Assembly: GCA_949752745.1 (NCBI GenBank)
Contig: OX457031.1
Span: 868,001-932,000, forward strand
Length of the DNA stretch: 64,000 bases
Reading direction: 5' to 3'
Source: Protula sp. h YS-2021
Taxonomy: Eukaryota; Annelida; Polychaeta; Sabellida; Serpulidae
Shown: positions 25,836-39,079 of the stretch, piece by piece
Layout: each line of letters begins with the position of its first letter
Numbering within the stretch: position 1 is the stretch's first letter
Notes under the pieces: model-generated
What the model was told of the DNA's origin: nothing
Seen by the model: the letters and a program-made list of their open reading frames with translations, nothing else
Database searches by the model: none
Translations under genes and position numbers: made by a program

Positions 25836-27740
25836 TTATGTGAGTTTCAGTAGAGCGTCTTTAGTGAGAACGAGCAACTGACCGAGATGATCCACTGTGG
25901 CGTGTAGTGGGTATTCTATCTTCTCGCTGAGTTTGAGCACGCGCCACGTGTTGTCGTTCATGCAGAGCTGGAGTCGGTGATTCAAATAATCACAAACAAG
26001 GACGTGGCCGTGTGCATCGCTGCAGGCTACATATGGCCGGAAGAACTCACCAGGAGCACTTCCTTTTCTACCGAGGTGTGAGTATGTGTCTTTACTCAGG
26101 TCATAACGGTCTACAGCATGCATGAAAACACTCGATAAGGTCAGGATGTTATTTCTGATGGAGAAGTCGTAGTGATTCGAGTGCAACTGTACTTGTTTTA
26201 TGCACGACCACCCGCTCCTGCCGCGTTGATGTATCGTTACAGTCTTATTATATCTCAGCCCGTATACATACTGATTGTCACAGGCGGCATCCCAGTAGCG
26301 ACCTTCAGTAATCACGTCCTTAATAACGCCGTCAGTAGTGACAGTCACCAGTCCTAGGTCCTTGTGAGGCTTGTGCTCGTGTTCATGCCTGACACCGTAA
26401 CACGCGGCTATAACACTGCCATCAGGGGCTTGTGACACCGCCCGTGCTATGTATTCCACATATTTTCGTATCGAGGTCTTTTCTTTAATCCAGAGAGTCT
26501 TCACTTTGCGTGCTGAGTCGGTGTTACTGTAACTTAGTATATCTATGTAACCTGTTATACACACTATCCATATCTGGTTATCTATGCTTGCAATCTTCCC
26601 CGATTCAGCACGATTACATTTGAACAGTTTTGTCACTTGAAGTGTCCTTGACACATAGTCACTGAAAGAGCTCGGATTTACAACAATGCCTGGGCTTTTC
26701 CTTTCCTCGTCTGGTTGTTTCATGTAACGTCTTTGAGCAAGTGGCGGGGGATTCGGTTCAGCTAGACGTGGGGATTGCTTGGCATCTGATGTTACATTTT
26801 TCGCTGTTATGTTGCTTGTCATTTGTGGGTTCGTGTGACCTGATTGGTCAGAGATTGCTATCCGCATTTGCTGAAGTTGTTTAATGGTTTCGTCTCCGTG
26901 TAGAACTGTTATTGTTAATTCTTGATTCTCTTCTTCCATTGATTTAATAAACAACGAAAATGTGTCATGGCTTTGTTTTGATTGGGCTACCATGTCGTTA
27001 ATTAATGCTTCATTTAAGAGTGTCCGCTGGTCGTTCTCTGACATCGTATCTTTGATAATCTTCATATCCTGATTAAACGAGGCCCGATGTGTGTCCAAGG
27101 TTTCGATACTGGAGTCGAAGGTTTTTGTCTGTTCCTCACGTTTCTTTTCAACTTCTTGGCGAAGTTTTTCGTGAACATTTATAACCTCGCTAATGATTTG
27201 TTTTTCTGAGTCATTTATCTTGCAAACAGCTTGGGAGAAAAGAGAATTTGTTTTCGCATTAGCATCTACCCTCATGGTTTTAACTTGATCAAATGTTTGC
27301 ATAGCCTCTTCCATTGTTGTCAATACATTTTGGAGCTTTTCGATACTTGCTGCGTTCATATCACTGATAGCTGATATGTCATGTGATCTAGTTGCGGGTG
27401 CTCTCATATGACTCTTTTTACATCGGTCACAGATATACATGTCACACTGGCGACATTTACCCACTGCCGCTTCATCGTCGCACAACTCACATACTTGTTT
27501 ATCTTTGAGCCTGTTTGCGTGATCATGATGAAGGTCGATTAGCTTTTGCATGCGGAAATCTCTTTTGATATCACTATGCTCGGACACTCGCTTACAGACG
27601 GGACATTGAAGCAGTCCATCTTCGTCAATCATCTCATTTACGTCCTTTTCACACAAATTGTGGAGGCATTTTAATGACATGGGATTCTCGAGATGTATGG
27701 GACAGGTAAGCTCTTCAGCAAGGTTCATCGACAGCGCCAT
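25836..27740 (-). CDS. TRIM protein 2: RING / B-box / coiled coil / NHL-like propeller E3 ligase
   Basis: Intact single-exon frame of 634 codons, a paralogue of 13,102-15,018. The RING carries the same unusual pattern C13, H16, C25, H27, C30, D33, C46, C49 and lacks three residues (IME) of its sister after CPIHLE. The B-box is complete, with Cys at the position that is Gly in gene 1 (MYICDRC). A coiled coil follows at about 140-305. The hinge at ~310-370 differs strongly between the two and is the most divergent segment. The C-terminal NHL-like propeller includes GSAPGEFFRPYVACSDAHGH and LVCDYLNHRLQL. Role by family: E3 ubiquitin ligase with a target-binding propeller. On the - strand, CTTCAG acceptor-like sites lie just before the ATG, again implying a 5' UTR intron. 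Confidence 0.88.
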   Translation of the reverse strand: MALSMNLAEELTCPIHLENPMSLKCLHNLCEKDVNEMIDEDGLLQCPVCKRVSEHSDIKRDFRMQKLIDLHHDHANRLKDKQVCELCDDEAAVGKCRQCDMYICDRCKKSHMRAPATRSHDISAISDMNAASIEKLQNVLTTMEEAMQTFDQVKTMRVDANAKTNSLFSQAVCKINDSEKQIISEVINVHEKLRQEVEKKREEQTKTFDSSIETLDTHRASFNQDMKIIKDTMSENDQRTLLNEALINDMVAQSKQSHDTFSLFIKSMEEENQELTITVLHGDETIKQLQQMRIAISDQSGHTNPQMTSNITAKNVTSDAKQSPRLAEPNPPPLAQRRYMKQPDEERKSPGIVVNPSSFSDYVSRTLQVTKLFKCNRAESGKIASIDNQIWIVCITGYIDILSYSNTDSARKVKTLWIKEKTSIRKYVEYIARAVSQAPDGSVIAACYGVRHEHEHKPHKDLGLVTVTTDGVIKDVITEGRYWDAACDNQYVYGLRYNKTVTIHQRGRSGWSCIKQVQLHSNHYDFSIRNNILTLSSVFMHAVDRYDLSKDTYSHLGRKGSAPGEFFRPYVACSDAHGHVLVCDYLNHRLQLCMNDNTWRVLKLSEKIEYPLHATVDHLGQLLVLTKDALLKLT

Positions 27741-27741
27741 T

Positions 27742-28640
27742 TTTGCTGAAACTGAAGTTAAAACAATGTCGCTGTGATGTGTTTATGCTCCTACCTGACT
27801 ATGCTTTTACTTTTACTTTTGAAAATATGGTTTTGAAAATATGGTTTTCCTTGAATATTTATCTAACAAGAGAATAGATGAGTGCTTTATTTTTGAAAAG
27901 AATTTCGAATAGTCAAATATCTTTCTATTTTTCCTCGAAAGCAAATTTTAAGAATTCGTAAACCGAAATCAAATGAAATTATTCTGCTTCCAAAAGTGGT
28001 TGTATTTTTAATTAAAATTTTAGTTTTTAGAATTTAATTGAAAATTGCCTGAAGAGGGCGAATTTTGCCAAATGTGGCCTTAATATGAACGATTATCACC
28101 GTATCTGTTCTTCCATCTGATCAACAGTGGTTTTGAACACAGTTCTAATAATTGACAACTTCTTTATCGTTTGTTGTGATACAAAGGAGCCCACTTTCCT
28201 TGACTTACTCACACCCGACTTCTCGAGTCTCGGAGCGGGCACTTGATGAGAAAAGGAGTACTAAATTTTGCACTTGAATAATCGATTTCAAATTATAGTT
28301 TTGACACTAATCGTAGCCCCAGTAGCTTGGCATACACCTTTGCTACTATTTTTGACGGTGCGCCAGAACGTCTGTGACGATGTGGCAAAGTTAAACAAAC
28401 GGTGCCGGTTAATACCTTGATTTTCTGACAGCGAATAAGGAATTAGTAGAAGTATATTTGTTTATATACATATTAATTAAACGAAGCATATTTTGATGGT
28501 GGTGCAATTAGCCCTTTCCGTTAGCTATTCCTGCATACAAACCGGATCTAGAAATACTCCTCTGACTTAGCGAAATTGCAATACAGGGCTGCCGTGCATA
28601 AAGTCTCTGACTTCAGTTCTAGCAAACTCTCCAGAACTCT
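27742..28640. other. 5' flank of TRIM gene 2 and unassigned DNA
   Basis: AT-rich sequence unrelated to the flank of TRIM gene 1. An upstream 5' UTR exon and promoter of TRIM gene 2 are expected here but cannot be placed. Confidence 0.4.
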
Positions 28641-28727
28641 CATTCCCTCCCCCACCCGATTCCCGCCCGCTGCCTCAAAATGATAATAAATGTAATAAAC
28701 GTGAGAGCTATCCCCCATGCTACACCG

Positions 28728-28938
28728 CAAAAAACGCCACGCTGCACCACAAAAATCCCCACGCTACACCACAAAAATCCCCACGCTGCACCACAAAAAT
28801 CCCCACGCTGTACCACAAAAATCTCCACGCTACACCACAAAAATTCTCACGCTGTACCACAAGAAACCCAAACTACACCACAAATATCCTCATGATACAG
28901 CACAAAAATCCCACCGCTACACCACAAAAATCCCCAGA
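28728..28938. repeat. 22-bp minisatellite
   Basis: About nine units of CCCCACGCTACACCACAAAAAT. Apparent coding frames on both strands across it are repeat artefacts. Bases 28,940-30,000 hold nothing recognisable. Confidence 0.92.
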
Positions 28939-30014
28939 TTTTATTTCATATTTAACATCGTATTTGCTCGCAAATGCACCAGATCCGCTTCTATTAAACT
29001 GTTTTATCGAAAGTTTAACTTTCCTAGTTTATAAATTAAATACCTGTTAGAGTGTTCCAACCATATACTGCAGAAATTTATTTGTTGCCGCCTGCAAATA
29101 ATGTCATTCTAATGGTCCAGATTATACAGAATACTACATAGATTCAGTTCAGTCGTCAAAACACAGAGTTTCCATATAATCGGATCAATATGACTGTTAT
29201 TATAGCCGTAGAAGGGGCGAATGAGGTAAAAAGGGGGAACTTATAGAAATTGCTTATATTACCGAGTACCTCAGTCCTAGGTACAGTCCTGTATGTTATT
29301 GAAAAGATTATTGGAATATCAGTAGATTTGTCTTGGTTTTAGAGAAGGGAGCCTGTGAAATAAGTAAAGTTGATATAAATTGCAATACTGTCGTGTACTC
29401 CTGTCTTTAGTAATTTAAAAATCCGAATGCAGATCCTGTAGAGAGGAGGGGTGATTGTGGGAATAGTTTAGTGAATAGATTTGTGGAAAAAGGGTATGCC
29501 CGTACTGTCTCCTCATGTTACAGTTTGTTTAATAACGCTTTAGTAAATACATGGCCTTACTCATTCCATTGCCTACGAAGCCTACATTACACTTGGGAAT
29601 TTGCCAAAATCAACTAGTGTATTGAATTTGTACAAAAATTTTAGCCACATGTATGGCATGGTTTTTCGTTTTTTAGTTTGCTAGTCAGAGGCCGTTAAAG
29701 CTATAAAGATCAAATTTGGATATGATAAACTTCAGTATGTCTAGTTTATCCTCCTGTATTTTTTTAATTCGCTTGATTTTTCAATTAAAAAACGACAAAT
29801 CAAATTTGCAAAACAGGCGGCGAGAAGCTAAGAGCAGTAGTTTAAGCTGGCATGATATCAGCCTCGGTGTATTGATCGCCCAACTCTCAATGAAAGCCAT
29901 CACAGCATGCATTTGCAATTTTTAAGTTGGCTGCAGCGTTTGGGTTTTCCAAAATTAGAGTGAAGAAATTTGTCTCACCGATAGAGAGATATTAGACGCC
30001 GTGAAAGCCACATT

Positions 30015-30805
30015 TTTAATCATAACCTTTGAGAACGATTGACATCTTCGTCCATGTTCAATGTCAAAAACCTGAAGTGGGCCACTATCTCGAAAACGGT
30101 TACAGATAGAGCGATTTTGAGCTATTTTCAACCCTTTGGGCCTAAAAGACAATAGGACAGAGGTACATCGGTGGCCTTGATTTCCACGGACATGGTCAAA
30201 GTAAAAGGCGGCAGTTGAAAATTATCTCGAAAACGTTTAGAGATTTTGGGCCGAAAAGATATATGTGTAAGACACATTTTTAACCATAACTTTAGAGAAC
30301 GATTGACATCTTCGACCATGCTCAATGTCAAAAACCAGAAGTGGGCTACTATGTCGAAAACAGAGATAGAGCGATTTTGAGCTTATTTTCGAACATTTGG
30401 GCATAAAAGACCATATGTATGGGTCCTTGACCTCCTCGGCAAGGGTCAAAGTCAGAAACTGGAAGTTGACCATTATCTCAAAAACGTTTAGAGATTTTGA
30501 GCTTATTTTCGACTCTTTGGGCCTAAAAGACAATCCGTAAGAGGTACCTCAGTGATCTTGATCTCCTTGGACATGGTTAAAGAAAAAAACCGGAAGTTTG
30601 GTATTATCTCGAAAACGGTTAGAGATTTTGAGCTTATTTTCGACCCATCGGGCCAAAAAGAGGATATGTAAGGGGTCCTTGGTGACCTTGACCTGCTCGA
30701 CCATGGTGAAAGTAAAAAACCGGAAGTGCGTCATTATCTCGAAAACGGTTAGAGATTTTGAGCTTTTTTCGACTCTTTGGGCCGAAAAGACGATATATAA
30801 GGGTT
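30015..30805. repeat. ~130-bp diverged tandem repeat, six units
   Basis: The phase marker GAAAACGGTTAGAGATTTTGAG or a variant occurs near 30,093, 30,229, 30,356, 30,480, 30,612 and 30,742 (spacing 124-136). Each unit also has CCTTGACCTCCTCGACATGG and GGGCCTAAAAGACA. It is satellite-like with no coding potential. Confidence 0.85.
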
Positions 30806-32540
30806 CAAGAGTATAGAATCGTATTTATTGTGACTCCCAAGTGTAATTTACGCTACTCAACTAAAACGGTGTAGTTATTATTAAAATTACTTTGAAAAAA
30901 TTGCCTGCATCGTATAATAAGAAATCATTAAACACACAAGGTTAAACAAGGTTATCGGCATGAGCTGTGAGCATGGAATTGTGGAAACGTACAGAAATCA
31001 CTGTTATTATTGGGTGTTTGGTGCTTATTTGACGACGTCCTGTGTACAGTACTACAAGTCATTGAAAACCAATATCGACATTTTTGCCGTGGTGTTGTTG
31101 TTTGACTGTATTGGTTTACAAATCCGGATAACGATCTTTTAGAGAGAGGCGCTTGTGAGAAGAGCTCGATGGATATAAATTGCTGGAAAAAATAATGAAC
31201 AATCTTATCTGCTGCTCCTTTCTCCGGTCGTATTTGTTTGTTTAATAACACCATAGCAAATGTGCAAGCCAAGCATAGGATTAGATAGCTGCAGAAATAT
31301 GTATTACTATTAACATGGCTTTTAATATTTGAGGTCAGCAATTTAGGTGAAAATGCACAATAAGCCCAGTATTTTTGGTACAAATATTCCATGTATGCCG
31401 CCTTGCAATAAGAGTTTCATAACTCGAATGAGTCCTTTCTGCCAAATTTCGGAAGTTTTTCTGTTTTCTGCACATTTGTCCGTTCTGGATCCCAGTTTGT
31501 CAACGGAACACCAGTTTGTATCATTCGACACAGTCGGGAGATTTGGGGGGGGGGTTGGGGTGGGGGTCAAGAACATTGCTTGGGATCAGAATTAAGGGAA
31601 TTATTTTGACTGGTTTTCGGGAAACGAAAATGATTATTATACCAGCGATAATTAAAGTGAATGAATCATGGTCTGTCTCGTTCAAAAACAGCACCACTAC
31701 CCGTAAGTAGTTTCGCTACCAAACGTCGTCATATCGTGAAAGTAAAACATGCCGAGGTGTTTTTCCTTTCATCACTTAATGCATGGTATCTCCCAACAAC
31801 TACAGAATTGATCAGGTAAGATACGCGAAGGGCCGGAAAGGGACCATAAGTATTCAAGTCACTGAATTCTTTGTTGTAACATTATTTCTTATCTAGCTTT
31901 GAATGCTGAGAACTCTGTTTACCCGCTATTTTCTTTGCATAAATTTGACCAATATGGTCAAATGCAACCTTCCAATATATATTTTTCAATTTAAAATTGG
32001 TTTAGTTTCCGGTTAACGATCCGATATCCGCTTTTTTATACACGTTTGGTAAACGTCATTTCCTAGTGCACCAGATATTTTGTTATGGAATTAAACACCT
32101 ATCTCTGACTTAGGGACAAGAATGTAATGGAGACGGGGATATAGTTTATGGACAGAACCAACTGTATTGGGGTCTGAAAGAGAGAGTTGTCCTTCCAAAA
32201 TGTCAAGGTCATTCTAGCAACTAGTTTCTCCGACCTTTTGTATACCCAAAGGGTTGGGTATGTGTGAGATCAATTTTTAAGTATATTTATATAAAATATT
32301 GATGGCAAACATTTCAGCGTGTGAACAAGAAGACGCAGAGCAATATTGAGTATATAACGTTGCTTAGCCATTGTTTTTGGGTGCGACCAAACACCTGCAT
32401 TCTGTGACTTCTAATAAACTGCTTTAGCCAAAAGTTGAAAACAGGTTGAATTCTGAACAGGTGTATCAAATTTTTAGATCTATTTCTGAAAATTGCTTGG
32501 ACATGTTTCTACAACTCGCAGCTGTGTGCAGTATTTTTCA
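30806..32540. other. unassigned intergenic DNA
   Basis: AT-rich with a G run at ~31,540. The last ~60 bases (from ~32,490) resemble the acbd5 intron at 5,840-5,920, marking the approach of the first tail-derived unit. No gene is supported. Confidence 0.5.
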
Positions 32541-32594
32541 GTAATTTAAGATGGATCAACCATTTCGCTTATTATTCTTTCTTTTATTGGCGAC

Positions 32595-33783
32595 TAGCTC
32601 AGGGAAAATCGGTCCGATGAGCAGGTGTCGACCAGCTGTGGTCCACAATCTGGTCACCAAGCAAGAAGTCAAATTAATCACATGTAACGTGTATAAAGCA
32701 GGTAGTTAAATCACACAGAATTTTGTACTGAAACAGGTAGTCAAATTAGCCACATAAAACCAAGCATTGAAGTAGGTAGTCAAATTACTCACATAAAATC
32801 AAGCATTGAAGTAGGTAGTCAAATTAGTCACATAAAATCAAGCATTGAAGTAGGTAGTCAAATTAGTCACATAAAATCAAGCATTGAAGTAGGTAGTCAA
32901 ATAAGTCACATAAAATTAAGCATTGAAGTAGGTATTCAAATTAGTCACAAAGAATCTGGTCTTGAAGTAGGTAGCCAAATCAGACTCGCAGAATCCAGTA
33001 ATCAAGCAGGTGCACAAACTTTTCATTTAGCAGCAATAGCCACTACTCTACTACATTGATAAGGGCAGAGGGACGACTGCGTATGCTAGTTTCCCAATGG
33101 GGGCCTATTTTGTGGCTAATTTCCATAACTGCAGTCGAGATGCTATCGCAAGCCCAGAGAGGGCGCTCCGATCTGCTAGCGGCGTTTAGCGGAAATGCCG
33201 GTGGCTGGGACAGCAACAAATTGCGATGGCCTGTGTCCAGTTACAGAAATACATGAACAGTGGGCTGATGAGATTAAATGCGCCATAGGCACTGACAGTT
33301 GCTCAGAGCCAGGCAAGTAGCAGAGGAAGGATGGAGAGAGGGGGCAGTGAACACGCTAGTGGCACCGACAGTACTACAAAACCAGGCAAGTAGCGTTAGA
33401 ATTCAGCGACAGTAGCTCAAAGTCAGATAATTATGACATCGTCAAAAGAAGAAAATAGTATTGCTAAGAGTTCAGTAAAGGGAGTTAAAATGGAAGAAAA
33501 AATGGAATAGAAGTGAGAGATTTTAGGAGCTCCCTTCTTAAATTGGGCCATTTGGGTTATGAGAGAAGGGGATGAAGAGGGAGTTGGTTCACAGGGAATG
33601 ACCTAGTCACGTGTCGTTGTTATAGACGAGTCGTAGGAGCCGTGAGAGCTCTGGCAGCTCGCAGAGACAGCACATTCATTAGAGGCCGTTCAACAGTTCA
33701 CTAAGCAGGACCTGTTTCTCCATCATTATCTGGCATTTCATCGTTCACTGGTTAAACAGGTTCATGAGCAGGCGAGGAAACAG
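32595..33783 (+). pseudogene. decayed acbd5 3' exons in unit 1
   Basis: Three exon relics in order. The 39-bp-repeat exon is at ~32,595-32,660 without its acceptor AG. The coiled-coil exon is at 33,135-33,312 with a shifted frame, stop and GC donor. The anchor exon is at 33,626-33,783, still 158 nt, but TGGTGG has become a sequence with an in-frame TAG. Diverged 39-bp units fill ~32,740-33,000. No product is expected. Confidence 0.82.
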
Positions 33784-33968
33784 GTTTGCTATGGATACAT
33801 GAAGGCATGATGTATATTGTGTTGTTGCCCCTTCTGTGTTATCTACTCTTGTGCTGATTGGTTCAAACTGTGTTGCTAATTTTACGGTGTTTACTCTGTG
33901 GCTGGAACTTTTGTGTTGAAAATGTTGTGTGGCTCACTCGTGTATGGTTCCCTATGTGTTGTTTTATG

Positions 33969-35572
33969 AACACTTGACAAACTGTTAGCTTGCAAGAGTT
34001 ATATGAGTTTGTGCGAGCAGCTGTTCGTCTTTTTTTCTTCTTGACAGTTTTCCGATTTTTTGTGTCTTCTTCTTCTCTGATACTATGGGCACTAGGACCA
34101 TGAAACTTGGGACTTACGAAGAGCTTGATCTGACGTGTGCATGTCACTTTTTATTTTCGTCTTCGATTTCGTTTTTTATTTTTTGCTAAAACGCCATGTA
34201 AAAAGAGCGTATTTTTGCAACTTAATGCAGAGCATTTAACGTATAGCACAGAACATCACGCAGTTACTCAGCTTTGTGCGAGCTCTCACTGCCTAAACAG
34301 ATAACACAGCGTATGCCTGATCAGTCAATAAAACCTTAAGTCAACAAAAACCAAACACTACTCGGCTTATAAGATGAATTCAAGCTGTGTTGTTTGCTAA
34401 TATTTTGTATTTAGCTTGTATTAAGTTTTTTTCTTGACAGTGGCGATTTTTTTAGAATATTATAAGTCGCATACCCAGTTAGCATGATTTTTCGTCCAAC
34501 GTATAAAGCGCCTTGTTTTTATGTGGGATTTATGTGGGAACGTGAGACGTTGGCATGGTTACATAGAAAGCATGTGTAATATACGTGGACATTCCCCTGG
34601 TGTGATTTCCGTATAAACTCTACATATAAAATACATAGGCTTTCCCACGTATAAAATGCACGGGTAGATACACGCATAAACTGCATGGTTTTTCTCGCGT
34701 AATGCCCGCCGTGGTCATTCCCCTAAATAGTATACGTAGAATTTCCCACTTCTAAAATGCATGGGTAGGTAAACGCATATTCTATGTATATTCTACTTTT
34801 GAATTCCCATGTAAAATTTCATTGAAAGTCATTTGCATATTACGCGTACATTTCACGTGGGATTTCCCATATGGACATTCCCATGTAAAATACACGTATA
34901 TAACGCGTGAAAATTTCCACTTAATAAATGCATGGTAAAATATACGCATATTTTACGCAGTCTGGTAATGTTCACTTATTATCGCACACCGGAAACAGCC
35001 TGCCATTAAGCGTTAATATATTTAAATTTTGCTAAATTCTGCATATTTTGGTGGAGGGCTGCCTTTTTTCTAAGTATAATAGTAAGTTAGACATGGAAAT
35101 ACCAATTTCACTAAAAATTTTATGCTTAAAATTCTTTTAAGCAGTACTTTATAACCACACTATAGTTATAAAGGTTCATGTCTGTGTATTCGATGGAGTT
35201 ATCGTGTATGCCCAGGGTGGGTCGTTCCTTTAAAATTCCACGCTTAATATGCGTGGGAATTTCCACATATAAAATGCATGGAAATATATGCGTATAAAAT
35301 GCATGGGTTCACAGGCGCACAATGCACATCGGAAAGGGAACTACATGGGAATTTCCCAACGAAACACACATTATTTATGCGGGGGTACGTGGGAATACCC
35401 TCATATATTATGCATAGTCCCCATGCAGGACTGCTATCTTGTTACATGCTGTGCCATAAGCTCTGTACATTGTTGTATAACACACTGTGTGCATGTTGTA
35501 AAACACTTCATATTATTCAAGAAATAACCAATTGAAGGAAGTATATTTGCGTTTTAATTTTTGTCAAGTGTT
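33969..35572. mobile_element. putative ~1.6-kb inverted-end element in unit 1
   Basis: Left end AACACTTGACAAA, right end TTTGTCAAGTGTT, a perfect 13-bp inverted pair. It lies within the TGTTG tract that is continuous in acbd5 (~8,750-8,800), so these ends coincide with the insertion inferred from comparison. There is no transposase. The interior is a degenerate ~30-bp repeat of GTATAAAATGCATGGG and TGGGAATTTCC motifs. No clear target-site duplication was seen. Confidence 0.55.
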
Positions 35573-36803
35573 TAACACGTCGCCAGCGAAATGCGGTTCT
35601 AGTTCATTCTTGTGTTGTCCAATTTCGTGTTGCTCAATATTGTGTTTTCCCCTTTTGCTTTGGTCACTCTTTTGTCCACTATTCATACTGTGTTGTGCTG
35701 TGCTGTTTAAGCCGTTTGCATGTTCTTATGTTTTTCTTATTCCGTGTCCTAACTCCTTGTGTTGTGTTTTCTTTGACAGTTTCAGATAAGAATTCCAGTT
35801 ATGCAATAAAAGCCCAGGTACCAAATTAATGAAAATTTTATTTATTGAACGTCTGTTTATACCTCCCAGTCTGATTCCGAGTGTATTTTCAACTTCATTG
35901 CCTTCTAGAAAACTGAAAAACATAAGTCCATATGATTTAATGGAAGCTCGTGGTTCCTTTTTTCTATGGACATCCTCAGGATTTTACAAACCTTAATCAA
36001 ATAACAGTGTGGAAGATGTTGGACTAAATCTAGGTTTGAAACATGTACTTATTTTTTTATTACAAAAAAATGTTAGCAACATTTATTTTTTCATTCAGGA
36101 AAGCTCAGCATGCGCATTTCAAAGATATTTCCAAAGCGATTAAATTGTTCTAAATGGGTAAAAGATCTTTATAAATAAACTAATCAGGGAATGAACAATA
36201 AAAAATATAAATTACTTAATAGATGGAGATAGTTATTGATATAACTCTTGGAACTCAGCTTGTGGTGTCCTGTAATATCTTTAATTTTTTTTTACACCCA
36301 GACTATTGCTTTGAAAAAATAACTGTACAAAACAAACAGTTTTGCCTAATCATGAAGTGTGCATTTTTACTTCCTCTGTATCTGTGTGATTTATAATTCC
36401 ATATTGTTATGCTCCGTTGTTGGTTGTTGCTACGGTAACTTATGCTCGGGCCATAAGAAAAAGTTATGGGAGAAAAAATTTTAATTTTTGGAGAAAAGGT
36501 TATATATAGCAATTTATTTCTACTCCAAATCGAGACAACAATTTATGATGCTCAAAAGATTTTTTAAAAAGAAAAACAAATTATTTTTTCTGAAAATTTT
36601 TAAATAAGTATAACTAAAATTTTAAAATATTAAAGAAAATGGTTGTAAATTGCCACCTGTTCTATTAATCTACAAATTGTAGGTGCTCTAGTTTATTGTA
36701 GAAAAATACTGGTTTGTAATGACAGTTTTGACTTCGTTTACAATGTAAAATGCGATAAGTTTGTATAATTGGAATTTACAAGAACATAAATTATCAGTTC
36801 AGA

Positions 36804-36957
<154 letters not shown>

Positions 36958-38359
36958 GCAATAAGAACGATAATAACAACAATAATAACAATAATAATAA
37001 TGATAACAATAATAACAATAAAAAATAATCATATTTTAAAAATAACACTAAAAATAATAATCATAGTTTTAATAAGGATGCTAATAAATATGATAATAAT
37101 TATAATAATAATTATAATATAATAAAAATAAACTTCATTTGATATTTCTGATTATCAGTCCTAAAATAATCAGTTTGATACAGTTCGTAATATATTTTAT
37201 GAAATATATTTTCATAAAAAAAGATGTAAATCTTGATTTCAGTTTTTACAGTTAATCTCGAACACAACAGAAAAAGGTTTCGAGCTAAAAACATCATTAA
37301 TTTTTTTGTACAGGCGACGATGGCATAGTCTAGATGACGTCCCAGCGGGAAAATCGAGCAGTCTTCGAAGATTTGTTGAATCACGTGACCTGCACAAGAT
37401 TACCTGACTACGTTGTAGCTATTCTGTGTTGTGCTTATCAATAGCATTATGACAAACAGCTTTAGGATGGATTAGATTTGAACGATGCTGTATTTTCTAA
37501 TCGTTGTAAGAGACACTTGAATAAGGATGTTGAATGAATCTCTGAATCTTTGTAAATGAAGTAAATGTGATATCAGATAAATCAAGTAATTTTTTATCTA
37601 GGAAGGGGATTGTCGTTAGTAACTTGCATATGACTGGTCGCTGAGTGAGATTGGAGGAGTTTTGAAACAATAAATTGTTTTGTTACGAACCTGAAAATAA
37701 TGACTCATATATGGAGAAAAAAATGTCAGGATCAAGGAATTATAAGCCGAGCATATGAAACATTGTATAATTATTGAGTATAATACTGGTGTCAAACAAT
37801 GCATTTCTTTTTGTGTTGTAAAACCGGGGAAGAGGTTGCGGTTGGGGGAGGGCGGTCAGAAAGTTGTAGGATGGTGGATGTCATTTTGGGAATAGGAAGA
37901 TGAGTGCAAAACGTATACCAATATATGCTATAAAATCTGGAAATACCGCTGTAATAAATATACAACACAGAGAAGTAGAACTAAATGCATATACAATCAA
38001 TGATGAAAGGCATTGGTATTGTTATGTTTCTAACTAGCGCCTATGTTTATATTTATTTATAATTGCACCTTTCGAAAAATTCCAGCAACAGTCGTCCTCC
38101 CAGAAGCTGTTGCATATAAACAGCACAACACTGTTCAGTAAATGTTCAAAAAGTCCCCAAAAACGTATGAAAACGTATTAGCCTAAAAAACGTTTGAAAA
38201 TGCATGTTTTTGCAGAAAGACCAAAACACGTATAGTGCCTAAAAACGTATGGTCTTGGAGCACTGGCTTTGAAAATTGGCCAAAGAAAAATGCCATGGAA
38301 ACCCATTTGGCCAATTTTCGGTGCATCACCAGAAATGTAACTTTTCAAGAGATGGCAGG

Positions 38360-39071
38360 CTAGTGAACATTTATGCAACACTTGAGAGCATTCCGATCAA
38401 AATGTTCGAAGAAAACAAACCATATGCCTGACCCATCCAAAAATAATGAAATCGGATAAAAACTGCAGGAGCAAATACATTCTGAAGTTTCCTCTTCAAA
38501 AATTCCCCAAAATACAAAAATTGTCCGATCGACTAAAAAAGCACTCGCCCTATGCATGACCCCATAAGAATGCGCCACACCAAAAAAAGTGAAATTGGAT
38601 TAAAACTGCAGGAAGGAATGCATTTTGAAGATTTTTCTTAATAAATTCCTTAAAAATACAAAAAATGTCCGATACACTAAAACACAAATCTTAAGTATAT
38701 TCCCTTAGGAATGTCTCATGCCAAAAATAAATGACATCGGATAAAAAATGGAGATGTATTTTAAAATATTTTTCTTCAAAAATTTTCCAAAAATACAAAA
38801 ATTGTCCGATCGACAAAATAAGCACAAATAGTATGCATAACTACTTGGAAGTGCCGTATGCTAAAAATAAATGACATCGAATTGAAAATGCAGGAGGAGA
38901 AACATTAAAAAAAAGTTTTCTTCAAAAATTCTTTCAACTGAAGAATCACAAGCCGTATGTGTGACCCCTATTTTGAAACAAAAATTTACTTAATAAGCAA
39001 ATAACTAACTAACGGACGCCGTGTACAAAGCGATAGGTATACCTAAGCTTACATGTAACATAAGCTGGGTC
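38360..39071 (-). mobile_element. inverted pearl/Helentron-like element, unit 1
   Basis: Reverse complement of the family at 15,346-16,475. Internal units have AATTGTCCGATCGAC, AAATGACATCGGAT and CTGCAGGAG motifs. They are followed by CTAACTAACGGACGCC, GCGATAGGTATACC and ACATAAGCTGGG, matching the left end of the other copy. There are four to five internal units. Confidence 0.5.
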
Positions 39072-39079
39072 AAAAATGG

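Larger units (their letters stand above)
20665..27741. repeat. segmental duplication, copy B
   Basis: Starts at the same AAATAAATGAAATAAAATAG sequence as copy A. It keeps the order anchor exon, TGTTG tract, 3' UTR blocks, 22-bp array, (AAT)n, terminal exon, G-rich DNA, 15-bp array, 85-bp pair, TRIM gene. Similarity ends at the TRIM initiator codon. Confidence 0.9.

Noticed and set aside
28680..29034. His/Lys/Pro-rich frame MLHRKKRHAAPQKSPRYTTK
   Set aside because: 22-bp minisatellite; no conserved ends or domains.
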